A DNA stretch of 35,982 bases from CALMFQ01 sp964495595 (lineage in GTDB: Bacteria > Pseudomonadota > Gammaproteobacteria > Burkholderiales > SCOH01): positions 1-35,982 of the forward strand of contig CAZBWH010000028.1 in assembly GCA_964495595.1 (NCBI GenBank), in the 5' to 3' direction. Below, piece by piece: positions 16,041 to 23,169 of the stretch. Position numbers and translations under genes: made by a program. The notes under the pieces are model-generated. The model was not told the origin of the DNA, did not search any database, and saw nothing but the letters and a program-made list of their open reading frames with translations. The first letter of the stretch is position 1; each line of letters opens with the position of its first letter.

Positions 16041-16961
16041 TCAGGAGCCCAGCAGCGCCTGGTAGTGTCTGGCGGTTTCGGCCGGGCGCTCCAGCATCGG
16101 TAGATGGCCGACCTCAGGCATGACCACGACCCGGGTCGCGGCCTGGGTCAGGTGCTGCTGGAATACCGGAATGCTGCTCAGATCAATGATCTGATCCTTG
16201 TCGCCCCACAGTAGCAGCGTCGGCGCCTTGACCTTGGGCAGCAAGGGGGCCAGGTTGAGTTCTTCGCGGCGCAGTTCGGCAAACACCTTGGCGTTGAACG
16301 GCTTGTGTGCCAGTGCCCGATCCGCCAGCACGTCCAGCACGTAGCCCGGAATGTAGGGCGGATCCTCCATCACTAGTTTCAATACCCGGCGAAAATCGTC
16401 GCGGTCTTTGGGCAGCATCAGATTGTTGCCGGCGTACAGTTGCTGCATGAAATGGGTTTTTTGCGGCGAATCGACCCCGGCAGCATCGAACAGCCCCAGC
16501 GTCAGCACCTGATCCGGATAAGTGGCGGCGTAGTAGGCGCCGATGTAGCCGCCCATCGAGTTGCCGACCAGATGGAACTGTTTGATGCCCAATGCCTGCA
16601 TCAGCGCCTGCAGGCGCTCAGCCTGCTTCGGAATGCTGTAGCTGGCGCTGTCGATGCGGCTGCTGCGGCCAAAGCCGGGCAGGTCGGGGATGATGACCCG
16701 GTAGCGGTCACTGAAGTGACGGGCAAAGCGGGTCCAGTTGCCCGAATCGGCAGTGATGCCGTGCAACATCAGGATGACGGGGCCGCTGCCGCCTTCCAGA
16801 TAAGCGATGTCGTGGCCGTCGATCTGGATCTGCTTGCGCTCCAGCCGGGAGAGGGATTGCTCCATCGACAGTGCGGAGTCAACGATTTTTTCCTGCGAGC
16901 AGCCGGCGGTCAGCGACAGGCTGACGGCAAGCGAAAAGGCAACGAGCAAGCGGCGTGGCAT
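16041..16961 (-). CDS. Alpha/beta-hydrolase lipoprotein (lipase/esterase-like)
   Basis: 306 residues. The signal peptide ends in a lipobox, LTAGC (Cys21), so the enzyme is predicted to be a lipoprotein of the envelope. The hydrolase domain has the oxyanion HG in LMLHGITADSGNW, the nucleophile elbow GNSMGG (Ser about 137), the acid in LLWGDKDQIIDL and the histidine in EVGHLPMLERP, so the triad is complete. Overall it resembles the membrane-associated lipases and monoacylglycerol lipases of Moraxella and Acinetobacter. AGGAAC precedes the ATG. Substrate is unknown. An inverted repeat, TTGTTG-gattgta-CAACAA, lies about 25 bases upstream. Confidence 0.88.
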   Translation of the reverse strand: MPRRLLVAFSLAVSLSLTAGCSQEKIVDSALSMEQSLSRLERKQIQIDGHDIAYLEGGSGPVILMLHGITADSGNWTRFARHFSDRYRVIIPDLPGFGRSSRIDSASYSIPKQAERLQALMQALGIKQFHLVGNSMGGYIGAYYAATYPDQVLTLGLFDAAGVDSPQKTHFMQQLYAGNNLMLPKDRDDFRRVLKLVMEDPPYIPGYVLDVLADRALAHKPFNAKVFAELRREELNLAPLLPKVKAPTLLLWGDKDQIIDLSSIPVFQQHLTQAATRVVVMPEVGHLPMLERPAETARHYQALLGS

Positions 16962-17404
16962 TGGGGTTCCTGTTTATGACATTTGCGTTGTTGGATTGTA
17001 CAACAAACCGGCAGCCCGTCTGTACCGGCAACGATTGTGCCGGCAGGCTGTTGATCCGCTGTCTACCATGAAGTATTTTCCCGACGGTAGCGAACCATGT
17101 CGACTTTTGCGTCGCTGAGTGTGCTTGAGGACGACCTTTCTCCCTCTGGCGCAGCAGATCCGGCTCAAGTCCGACAGGCTGCCATATTCCGCTGTCCGAG
17201 CGGAAAATCGGCCGCTCGATAGTCCTAAGTTGTGTTAACCAGCTCCGGCCTGCAGCGAGACATGGCTGAAATGGGGCGACGGCACAAGCTGTAGGCCTTG
17301 CCCAAAGGTATCTGGTTGCCAAACCCATGTCGGCAGACCTGATGCAGAAATGGCTGACCCGCAACGGCTGACCGTTGCCAATCCACTTAACCGGAGAACC
17401 GAGT
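16962..17404. other. 443-bp intergenic region with several small palindromes
   Basis: No credible gene on either strand. It contains TTGTTG-gattgta-CAACAA close to the hydrolase start, CCGGCA-acgattg-TGCCGG near 17030, and TTCCGCT-gtccg-AGCGGAA near 17185-17205. The last could be a terminator or a REP-type stem belonging to the transposase-like gene that follows. Promoters for both divergent genes must lie here. Confidence 0.5.
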
Positions 17405-18121
17405 ATGGCCCGTCTACCGCGTGCGCAACTGGCTGGCTGGCCGCATCTGCTGGTTCAGCGGGTGCATGATGGCCAGTTGCTGGCCCGCGACGATCAAGAC
17501 CGGCAGCGCCTGCTTGACTGTCTGCGCGATGCCGCACGGGTTCACCGGGTAGCCATCCATGCTTACGCCCTTGCAGCAGACCGGCTCTGGCTGCTGGTCA
17601 CCCCCAGCGAGCCGGACGGCATCAGCTTGCTGATGCAGGCACTGGGCCGGCGTTATGTCGCGTTGTTCAACCGGCGTCATGCACGGGAAGGCAGCCTTTG
17701 GTCGGGCCGGTTCCGCGCCACGCTGATTGACCCGCAGCACGCGCTGCTTGACGGCATGGCGCTGATTGAAACACTGGCCGTCAGGCAGGGCCGGGTGGCG
17801 CAGGCCGACGACGACCCGTGGAGCAGCGCCCGCCACCACCTGGGCCGCAGCAGCGACCCCCTGCTGACCGTACACCCGCAATTCTGGACGTTGGGCAACA
17901 CCCCCTTCGAGCGCGAAGCCGCCTGGCGCCAGCGGCTGCAGGAAGGCCTGCCCGCCGACCGCATCCAGGCCATCGAACAGGCCGTGCATACCGGCTGGGC
18001 GCTGATGCCGGCCGATGCTGCCGAGCGCCTGCAAGCCACCGTCGGCCGCCGCCTCTCCCCCCGACCGCGAGGCCGGCCACGCAAACCGGCCACCGACCAC
18101 AGCCCATCCGACTCCGATTGA
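17405..18121 (+). CDS. RAYT/IS200-like (Y1 transposase fold) protein with lost catalytic residues
   Basis: 238 residues that follow REP-associated tyrosine transposases almost end to end: MARLPRAQLAGWPHLLVQR, AIHAYALAADRLWLLVTP, LLMQALGRRYVALFNRRH, EGSLWSGRFRATLID and PWSSARHHL. The HUH motif, usually NHVHLL, reads DRLWLL (59-64), so both histidines are gone. The tyrosine block usually reading YIELNPV reads LIETLAV (120-126), so the nucleophile is leucine. The C-terminus has an AT-hook-like RPRGRPRK (about 223-230). The frame is intact, with GGAG before the ATG at 17405, so this is not simple decay. It is probably a DNA-binding relic or a domesticated regulator. A palindromic repeat follows directly at 18122. 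Confidence 0.82.
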   Translation: MARLPRAQLAGWPHLLVQRVHDGQLLARDDQDRQRLLDCLRDAARVHRVAIHAYALAADRLWLLVTPSEPDGISLLMQALGRRYVALFNRRHAREGSLWSGRFRATLIDPQHALLDGMALIETLAVRQGRVAQADDDPWSSARHHLGRSSDPLLTVHPQFWTLGNTPFEREAAWRQRLQEGLPADRIQAIEQAVHTGWALMPADAAERLQATVGRRLSPRPRGRPRKPATDHSPSDSD

Positions 18122-18185
18122 TTGCCTCTGGCATCGGCCTGCAAAGCAATACCAGAGCGGCGTCCAGGCCGGCCTGCGCGCCTCC
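18122..18185. repeat. Palindromic dispersed repeat, copy A
   Basis: Immediately after the transposase-like gene. TACCAGAGCGGCGTCCAG (18150-18167) is the exact reverse complement of 23097-23114, which is also intergenic. CTCTGG/CCAGAG arms (18127 and 18151) enclose GGCCTGCAAAGCAAT, and a 12-base palindrome CAGGCCGGCCTG lies at 18166-18177. The position beside a RAYT-like gene suggests a REP element. Confidence 0.55.
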
Positions 18186-18308
18186 ATGACCTGCGCAAAC
18201 CGCAGGCTCTTGCACGCGCTGAGTTTGGAATGCCCAAAAGTGTCGATGATTTTTACATGTCAATTATATTGAAATAATAAGTGTTTATTAAACAATGGCT
18301 TGTTGATG

Positions 18309-18324
18309 TGGCGTGACTATTGCT
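18309..18324 (+). promoter_or_regulatory. Sigma-54 promoter of the PEP-CTERM gene
   Basis: TGGCGTGACTATTGCT matches the -24/-12 consensus TGGCACGnnnnTTGCW, with GG and GC at the exact required spacing and only two changes (AC to GT). Transcription would start near 18335, leaving a 5' leader of about 40 bases. The 60 bases upstream are AT-rich and contain TGTCGATGATTTTTACATG, a possible activator site. PEP-CTERM genes in other betaproteobacteria are known to be driven by RpoN with the PrsK/PrsR system, which supports the reading. Confidence 0.7.
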
Positions 18325-18373
18325 TTGTGTGCTTCAGCCAAAAATTACCCTTATCACTTTTCCGAGGTGTTAC

Positions 18374-19156
18374 ATGAAACTTGCCCATATCATTACTTCG
18401 ATCGCGATGGCTGCCAGCGCCAGCGGTGCCAGCGCCTTTACTGTTGGCCACTATAACAGCTCAAAAGAGTCATATGGCTTGGCCGGTAGCTACATCGGCC
18501 TTGCCAAGCAGTCGCTGATCGACAAAGGTTATACGCTGACATCTACTGGCAGCATGGATGCAACTTTCCTCGCCGGCGTTGACGCTGTGTACATTGGCTT
18601 GATGAACTCGACGCCAAGTGCCACCGAAATTTCGGCACTTCAGCAATTCGTAGATGTTCAGGGTGGCTTTCTGTTCATCCAGACTGACTGGACCCTGGCT
18701 AGTTGGACCGCGCCGGCCAACGCCATTTTGTCAAATTGGGGTATTGCCCATGGCGGTACATATAGCAACGATACCCATGTTACCGTGGGCAGTTCCGAGT
18801 GGGTCTCCAATCCGAATGTGGTCAACGGCTTCATCGGCTCAGCGCACAGCATTGTCACTTCGGCTCCCGCTGATTTCGAAGTGCTGGGCCGCGACAGCTC
18901 AGGCCATCCGGTTCTCGGCGTTTTCGATGCGGGCGCTGGGCGTTCCAGTGACGTGCTGATCGCGACCGACATCAATTTCTGGAGTGATGGCATTGGCTGG
19001 ACCAATGCCGGTAACCGCAACCTTTGGGACAATATCTGGCAGGCGGCGGCCACTCAGACCAGTGGCGCCAATAATGTTCCTGAGCCTTCTTCGCTTGCCC
19101 TTCTAGGTGTCGGTGTAATTGGCGCCTCTTTGGCGCGCCGTCGAGTAACGGCCTGA
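18374..19156 (+). CDS. PEP-CTERM sorting-signal surface protein
   Basis: 260 residues. Signal peptide MKLAHIITSIAMAASASGASA. The C-terminal tripartite signal NVPEPSSLALLGVGVIGASLARRR has the PEP motif, a hydrophobic helix and a basic end, so the protein is a substrate of an exosortase and goes to the cell surface or matrix. The middle (about 23-225) begins TVGHYNSSKESYGLAGSYIGLAKQ, then DAVYIGLMNSTPSATEISALQQFVDVQGGFLFIQTDW, a pattern like the ThuA/DUF4350 flavodoxin-like folds. This is an inference from form, not an identified domain. GAGG lies six bases before the ATG. A sigma-54 promoter precedes the gene and a strong terminator follows. No exosortase gene is in the window. Confidence 0.88.
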   Translation: MKLAHIITSIAMAASASGASAFTVGHYNSSKESYGLAGSYIGLAKQSLIDKGYTLTSTGSMDATFLAGVDAVYIGLMNSTPSATEISALQQFVDVQGGFLFIQTDWTLASWTAPANAILSNWGIAHGGTYSNDTHVTVGSSEWVSNPNVVNGFIGSAHSIVTSAPADFEVLGRDSSGHPVLGVFDAGAGRSSDVLIATDINFWSDGIGWTNAGNRNLWDNIWQAAATQTSGANNVPEPSSLALLGVGVIGASLARRRVTA

Positions 19157-19200
19157 GTATTTGTCATATCACGGGGCTCTTGAATGCCCCCCCCGAACTG

Positions 19201-19234
19201 CGCCAGTATGGTTTCGCATACTGGCGTTTTTTAT
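19201..19234 (+). terminator. Intrinsic terminator after the PEP-CTERM gene
   Basis: CGCCAGTATG (19201-19210) and CATACTGGCG (19217-19226) pair perfectly around gtttcg, followed by six T. The gene is therefore a single-gene transcription unit. The 170 bases from here to the next gene contain nothing I can support. Confidence 0.88.
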
Positions 19235-19404
19235 TCGGCTTCTGGGTAGGTGCCGGGCAAGATCGAGCCCAATGCCTTTGGCATGGCCAGGGCCGCCGAC
19301 TGGCAGGCTCAGCTCGATCGGCACCAGCGCCGTCACTGTCTGTTCCCGCTGCCGCCAGTTGTGTCATGCTATTCCCTTTGTTCAACTGACCGAAGGACTC
19401 TGCA

Positions 19405-20109
19405 ATGAAAACCGCTCTGGCCATCCGCCATCTCGCCTTTGAAGATCTGGGCTCGTTTGCCGCCGTGCTGGCCGAACGGGGCTTTCGCCTTGACTATCTC
19501 GACGCCGGGGTCGACGACCTGGCCGGGGTCGATGTGTTGGCACCCGAGCTGCTGGTGGTGCTGGGCGGGCCGATTGGCGCGTATGAAGAGGCGATTTATC
19601 CATTTCTGCACGACGAACTGCGCCTGCTGCAACAACGGCTGGCTGCTGACCGGCCAACGCTGGGTATCTGTCTTGGGGCGCAACTGATGGCGCGGGCACT
19701 GGGGGCGCGGGTGTACCCCGGGCCGGCCAAGGAAATCGGCTGGAAGCCGCTCACCCTGACCGAGGCCGGCCGGGCATCGCCGGTAGCGGCGCTGGCCGCC
19801 GAGCACACGTCGATGCTGCACTGGCACGGCGACACCTTCGATCTGCCCGAAGGTGCCCGCCTGCTGGCCTCCACCGACATCTGCCAGCAGCAGATCTTCG
19901 CGTGGGGGCGCAACGCGCTGGGGTTCCAGTGCCACCCGGAGGCGTTGGGCAAGCATCTGGAGCGCTGGCTGATCGGCCACGCGTGCGAGCTGGGGGCGGC
20001 CGGGGTGGCGGTGCCGTCGTTGCGCGCCGCCAACGCGCAGCATGCGCCGGCGCTGGAGCGGCAGGGGGCGCTTTGCCTGGCTGGCTGGCTGGACGAGGTA
20101 GGTCTGTGA
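19405..20109 (+). CDS. Class I glutamine amidotransferase (GMP synthase-like domain)
   Basis: 234 residues. The Cys-His-Glu triad is visible: Cys in LGICLGAQLMARALG (about residue 91), and His and Glu in FQCHPEALGKH (about 174-176). LLVVLGGPIGAYEE is the oxyanion-side loop. Stand-alone members of this family are annotated as GMP-synthase-type glutamine amidotransferases; their acceptor substrate is generally unknown. The stop overlaps the GTG start of the MOSC gene by four bases (GTGA, 20106-20109), so the two are translationally coupled. Confidence 0.9.
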   Translation: MKTALAIRHLAFEDLGSFAAVLAERGFRLDYLDAGVDDLAGVDVLAPELLVVLGGPIGAYEEAIYPFLHDELRLLQQRLAADRPTLGICLGAQLMARALGARVYPGPAKEIGWKPLTLTEAGRASPVAALAAEHTSMLHWHGDTFDLPEGARLLASTDICQQQIFAWGRNALGFQCHPEALGKHLERWLIGHACELGAAGVAVPSLRAANAQHAPALERQGALCLAGWLDEVGL

Positions 20110-20810
20110 TCCAGTGCGACCTGGTGCCGATCAGGCAACTGCTAATCGGTGACTTGCAGCCGTTTGGCCCGCACGGTGAGCCCAGCGGCATCGACAAACA
20201 GCCCGTCAGCGGAGCGCTGACGGCTGGTCCGACCGGGCTGGCCGGTGACCGGCAAGCCGACCTGCGTCACCACGGCGGGCCGGACAAGGCCATTCACCAT
20301 TACCCGGCCGAGCACTACCTGGCGTGGCAGGCCACGGGTTTGCCGCTCGACCCGGCCCGGCTGCAGCCGGGCGGCTTTGGCGAAAACATCAGCACCACCG
20401 GGCTGACCGAACAGACCGTCTGCATTGGCGATGTGTTTCGTGCCGGCAGCATCGTCCTGCAGGTTGCGCAGGCCCGCCAGCCGTGCTGGAAGCTGGGCAT
20501 CCGGTTCGGCTGGCCCGAGCTGCCGCTGCAGGTGCAGGCCAGCGGCCGCACCGGCTGGTATTACCGGGTGCTCGAAGCCGGCACGCTGGCAGCAGGCGAC
20601 TCGTTGCAGCTGCTGCAACGGCCGCATCCCGATTGGCCGTTGGTGCGGTTGCTGCATGTGCTGTACGACGATGTGCTGAATCAGGCCGCTCTGGCCCAAA
20701 TGGCCGACTTGGCCGTGCTGGCCGAATCGTGGCGAGTGATTGCCCGGCGCCGGCTGGAAACCGGCCAGGTGGAGGAGTGGGAGCGTCGGCTGCGGCCGCC
20801 GGCGGGCTGA
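20106..20810 (+). CDS. MOSC-domain protein, YiiM-like
   Basis: 234 residues from the GTG at 20106, which overlaps the previous stop; the longer open frame upstream lies over the amidotransferase gene. The MOSC core contains LRHHGGPDKAIHHYPAEHYLAW, GGFGENISTTGLTE, IGDVFRAG and the cysteine-bearing QARQPCWKLGIRFG, as in YiiM, followed by the alpha-helical C-terminal extension VLYDDVLNQAALAQMADL. YiiM-type proteins use molybdenum cofactor to reduce N-hydroxylated bases and give resistance to 6-N-hydroxylaminopurine. By relation this protein should reduce hydroxylated substrates. It ends 11 bases before the convergent c-di-GMP gene. Confidence 0.88.
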   Translation: MIQCDLVPIRQLLIGDLQPFGPHGEPSGIDKQPVSGALTAGPTGLAGDRQADLRHHGGPDKAIHHYPAEHYLAWQATGLPLDPARLQPGGFGENISTTGLTEQTVCIGDVFRAGSIVLQVAQARQPCWKLGIRFGWPELPLQVQASGRTGWYYRVLEAGTLAAGDSLQLLQRPHPDWPLVRLLHVLYDDVLNQAALAQMADLAVLAESWRVIARRRLETGQVEEWERRLRPPAG

Positions 20811-20821
20811 GCCATCGGCCG

Positions 20822-22873
20822 CTAGTGCGCCTGCCGCTGGCGCGCCAGCAGTTCGGCAAACTGTTCGGCCGGCAGCGGCTTGCCGAACAGGTAGCCTTGT
20901 CCCTGGTCGCAACCGTGGTCGCGCAGAAAATCCAGCTGCGGTCCGGTTTCAATCCCTTCCGCCACGGTTTTCAGTTGCAGGCTGCGTGCCAGGCTGATGA
21001 TCGCGGTCGAGATGGCCGCGTCGTCGGGGTCTTCATGGATGTCGCGAATGAACGAGCGGTCGATTTTCAGCTTGCCGACCGGGAAACGCTTCAGGTAGCT
21101 CAAACTGGAATAGCCGGTGCCAAAATCATCAATTGCCAGCTCCAGCCCCATGTCACGCAGATGCTTCATGGTATCGAGCACGCTGTCGGCATCGCTCATG
21201 ATCGCGCTCTCGGTAACTTCCAGCTCCAGGTAGTGCGGATCGAGCAGTGAAGCGGCCAGTGCTTCGCTGATGTTGCCCTGCAGGTTTTTCTGGTGAAACT
21301 GCAGCGCCGACAGGTTGACCGCCATCACGATCGGGTCGAAGCCAGCATCCTGCCAGGCGCGGTTCTGCCGGCAGGCTTCCTGCAGCACCCATTCGCCGAT
21401 CGGCAGGATCAGTTTGCTTTCTTCTGCCACCGGGATGAATTTCAGTGGCGGCACCATGCCCAGCTCCGGGTGAACCCAGCGGATCAGCGCTTCGCAGCCG
21501 ATGATGCGGCCGGTGGCCAGGTCGATCTGCGGCTGGTAGTGCAGCTGGAATTCGCCCTTCTCCAGCGCCCGCCGCAGCCGGCTTTCCAGAGCCAGCCGTT
21601 CCGAGGCGCGGCTGTTCATCTCCGGGGTAAAAAACTTGTAGCTGCGGCCGCCGGATTCCTTGGCATCGAACAGCGCCGCATCGGCGTTGCGCAGCAGGGT
21701 TTCCGGCACCGCGCCATCGGCCGGGAACAGGCTGATGCCGACGCTGGGTGCAATGACCAGTTCGTCGCCGTCCAGGTGGTAGGGGCTGGAGATGCTGGCG
21801 ATCAGTTTTTCGGCAATCATTGCCACATCGCGGGCGTTGCTGATCTCGGGCAGCAGTACCACGAATTCATCTCCGCCCAGCCGGCTGACGGTGTCGCTGC
21901 CGCGCACGCCCTGCTGCAGCCGCAATGCCACCTGGCGCAGCAGATTGTCGCCAACGTGATGCCCCAGCGAGTTGTTGATGTGCTTGAAGCGGTCGAGGTT
22001 CAGCGACATCAGCGCCAGCTGGCGGTCGTAGCGGTTGGCTACCGCAATGGCCTGCCGCAGGCGGTCGAGCAGTAATACCCGGTTGGGTAGTCCGGTCAGC
22101 TGGTCCAGTTGTGCCAGCTTGCGCATGGCGTGTTCGTGGGCGCGGCGTTCGGACAGGTCGTGCAGGTTGACCACCCCCAGCGGCTGATTGTTGATCCAGA
22201 TCAGCGTGGCGGCCACGTCCACTTCCAGTAGCGAGCCATCCGGCCGGCGGTACACCGTGTCGCTGGCCCGCCAGTGGCCTTCGGCCAGCAATTGCTGCAC
22301 ATTGGCCTGCACCATTTCCGGTGCCACGCCGAATAGCGCGCTCAGGCTGTCGGGCAGGGCGGTTTGATCTTCAAGCCCCAGCAATACCCGGAATTGCTGG
22401 TTGTGCTCGACGATTGCGAGCGAATCGGGGTCGAAGGTGAAAATGGCGTCGGATGATTGCATGAGCTGGGCGCGCAACATCGCATCGCCGGCTGGCGAGT
22501 GCTGTGTTTCCGGCTGCCAGGCCAGCACGATCGCCTGGCAGATGCCTGCCGGGTCGGTGATGGCGCGTGCGCGCAGCGCAAACAGCCGGATCTGCCCGGC
22601 CTGATCCATGACCCGAACCTGCCGGCTGACTGGTTCGTGACCCAAGGCGGCGGCCAGCAGCGACTGGCTGGCGTCGGCGCCGATCCGGTCGGCCAGATTG
22701 CCGTCGGTGCCGCCGAACCGCGTCTGGTAGCCGTGACTACACGCCAGCAAGCCGCCGTCCGGGTCAACGATGGCGGCGATTTCTGCGAACGGCTCCAGCA
22801 GCCGCATCAGCCCGGCCAGGTCCTGGTCGATGCGCAATGCGGCTGCGGGGCAAAATAGTGGGGGTTTCGACAT
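20822..22873 (-). CDS. PAS-GGDEF-EAL bifunctional c-di-GMP protein
   Basis: 683 residues from the ATG at 22873 (a TTG lies just before it). The N-terminal 240 residues hold one or two PAS-like sensor segments (AEIAAIVDPDGGLLACSHG; SSDAIFTFDPDSLAIVEHNQQF). GGDEF domain: LTGLPNRVLLLDRL, then an RGSD inhibitory site five residues before SRLGGDEFVVLLPE (GGDEF at about 331-335). EAL domain: GCEALIRW (about 459), NLSALQF, EVTESAIM, IDDFGTGYSSL, KLKIDRSF, AEGIET and QGYLFGKP, so all catalytic metal and base residues are present. Both domains look active. No transmembrane helix is seen, so it is cytoplasmic. It is convergent with the MOSC gene, and an AT-rich upstream region holds the palindrome TAAGCGCTTA (22931-22940). 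Confidence 0.94.
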   Translation of the reverse strand: MSKPPLFCPAAALRIDQDLAGLMRLLEPFAEIAAIVDPDGGLLACSHGYQTRFGGTDGNLADRIGADASQSLLAAALGHEPVSRQVRVMDQAGQIRLFALRARAITDPAGICQAIVLAWQPETQHSPAGDAMLRAQLMQSSDAIFTFDPDSLAIVEHNQQFRVLLGLEDQTALPDSLSALFGVAPEMVQANVQQLLAEGHWRASDTVYRRPDGSLLEVDVAATLIWINNQPLGVVNLHDLSERRAHEHAMRKLAQLDQLTGLPNRVLLLDRLRQAIAVANRYDRQLALMSLNLDRFKHINNSLGHHVGDNLLRQVALRLQQGVRGSDTVSRLGGDEFVVLLPEISNARDVAMIAEKLIASISSPYHLDGDELVIAPSVGISLFPADGAVPETLLRNADAALFDAKESGGRSYKFFTPEMNSRASERLALESRLRRALEKGEFQLHYQPQIDLATGRIIGCEALIRWVHPELGMVPPLKFIPVAEESKLILPIGEWVLQEACRQNRAWQDAGFDPIVMAVNLSALQFHQKNLQGNISEALAASLLDPHYLELEVTESAIMSDADSVLDTMKHLRDMGLELAIDDFGTGYSSLSYLKRFPVGKLKIDRSFIRDIHEDPDDAAISTAIISLARSLQLKTVAEGIETGPQLDFLRDHGCDQGQGYLFGKPLPAEQFAELLARQRQAH

Positions 22874-23054
22874 CAATCTTGGGTGCAGTGGTCACTGGAC
22901 AATGAGGAACGTTAGTAATAGGCATTTTAGTAAGCGCTTATATGTTTTCCCAGTTTTTTCCTGTTTGCATGACAAATTAATGCGCTGGCCGAGTGAGTGA
23001 AATGACGATATGCGCATGGGTGGTGTGGGTGGTGGTCGCTGGCGGTCAATGCTG

Positions 23055-23165
23055 CAGTCACTCTCAGCGTGTAGGGGGTGTGAGCGATCGGCCGAGCTGG
23101 ACGCCGCTCTGGTACTGGCTTGCAGCCTGGCCTGCAGGCCGCGTCCTGAGCGGCGCCCAGCCTCA
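23055..23165. repeat. Palindromic dispersed repeat, copy B
   Basis: CTGGACGCCGCTC (23097-23109) and GAGCGGCGCCCAG (23148-23160) form a 13-bp inverted repeat with one mismatch. Between them lie TACTGGCTTGCAGCC (23113-23127) and CTGGCCTGCAGGCCGCGTCC (23127-23146). These modules recur at 7507-7542, and the left arm plus GGTA recurs inverted at 18150-18167. The large stem-loop comes directly after the stop of the lipoprotein gene and could also end its transcript. The rest of 22877-23169 shows no gene. Confidence 0.6.
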
Positions 23166-23169
23166 TACC

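Noticed and set aside
19235..19385. Minus-strand frame between the PEP-CTERM terminator and the amidotransferase that resembles a protein fragment
   Set aside because: The stretch is under 50 residues with no start and no family I can name; it could be chance.
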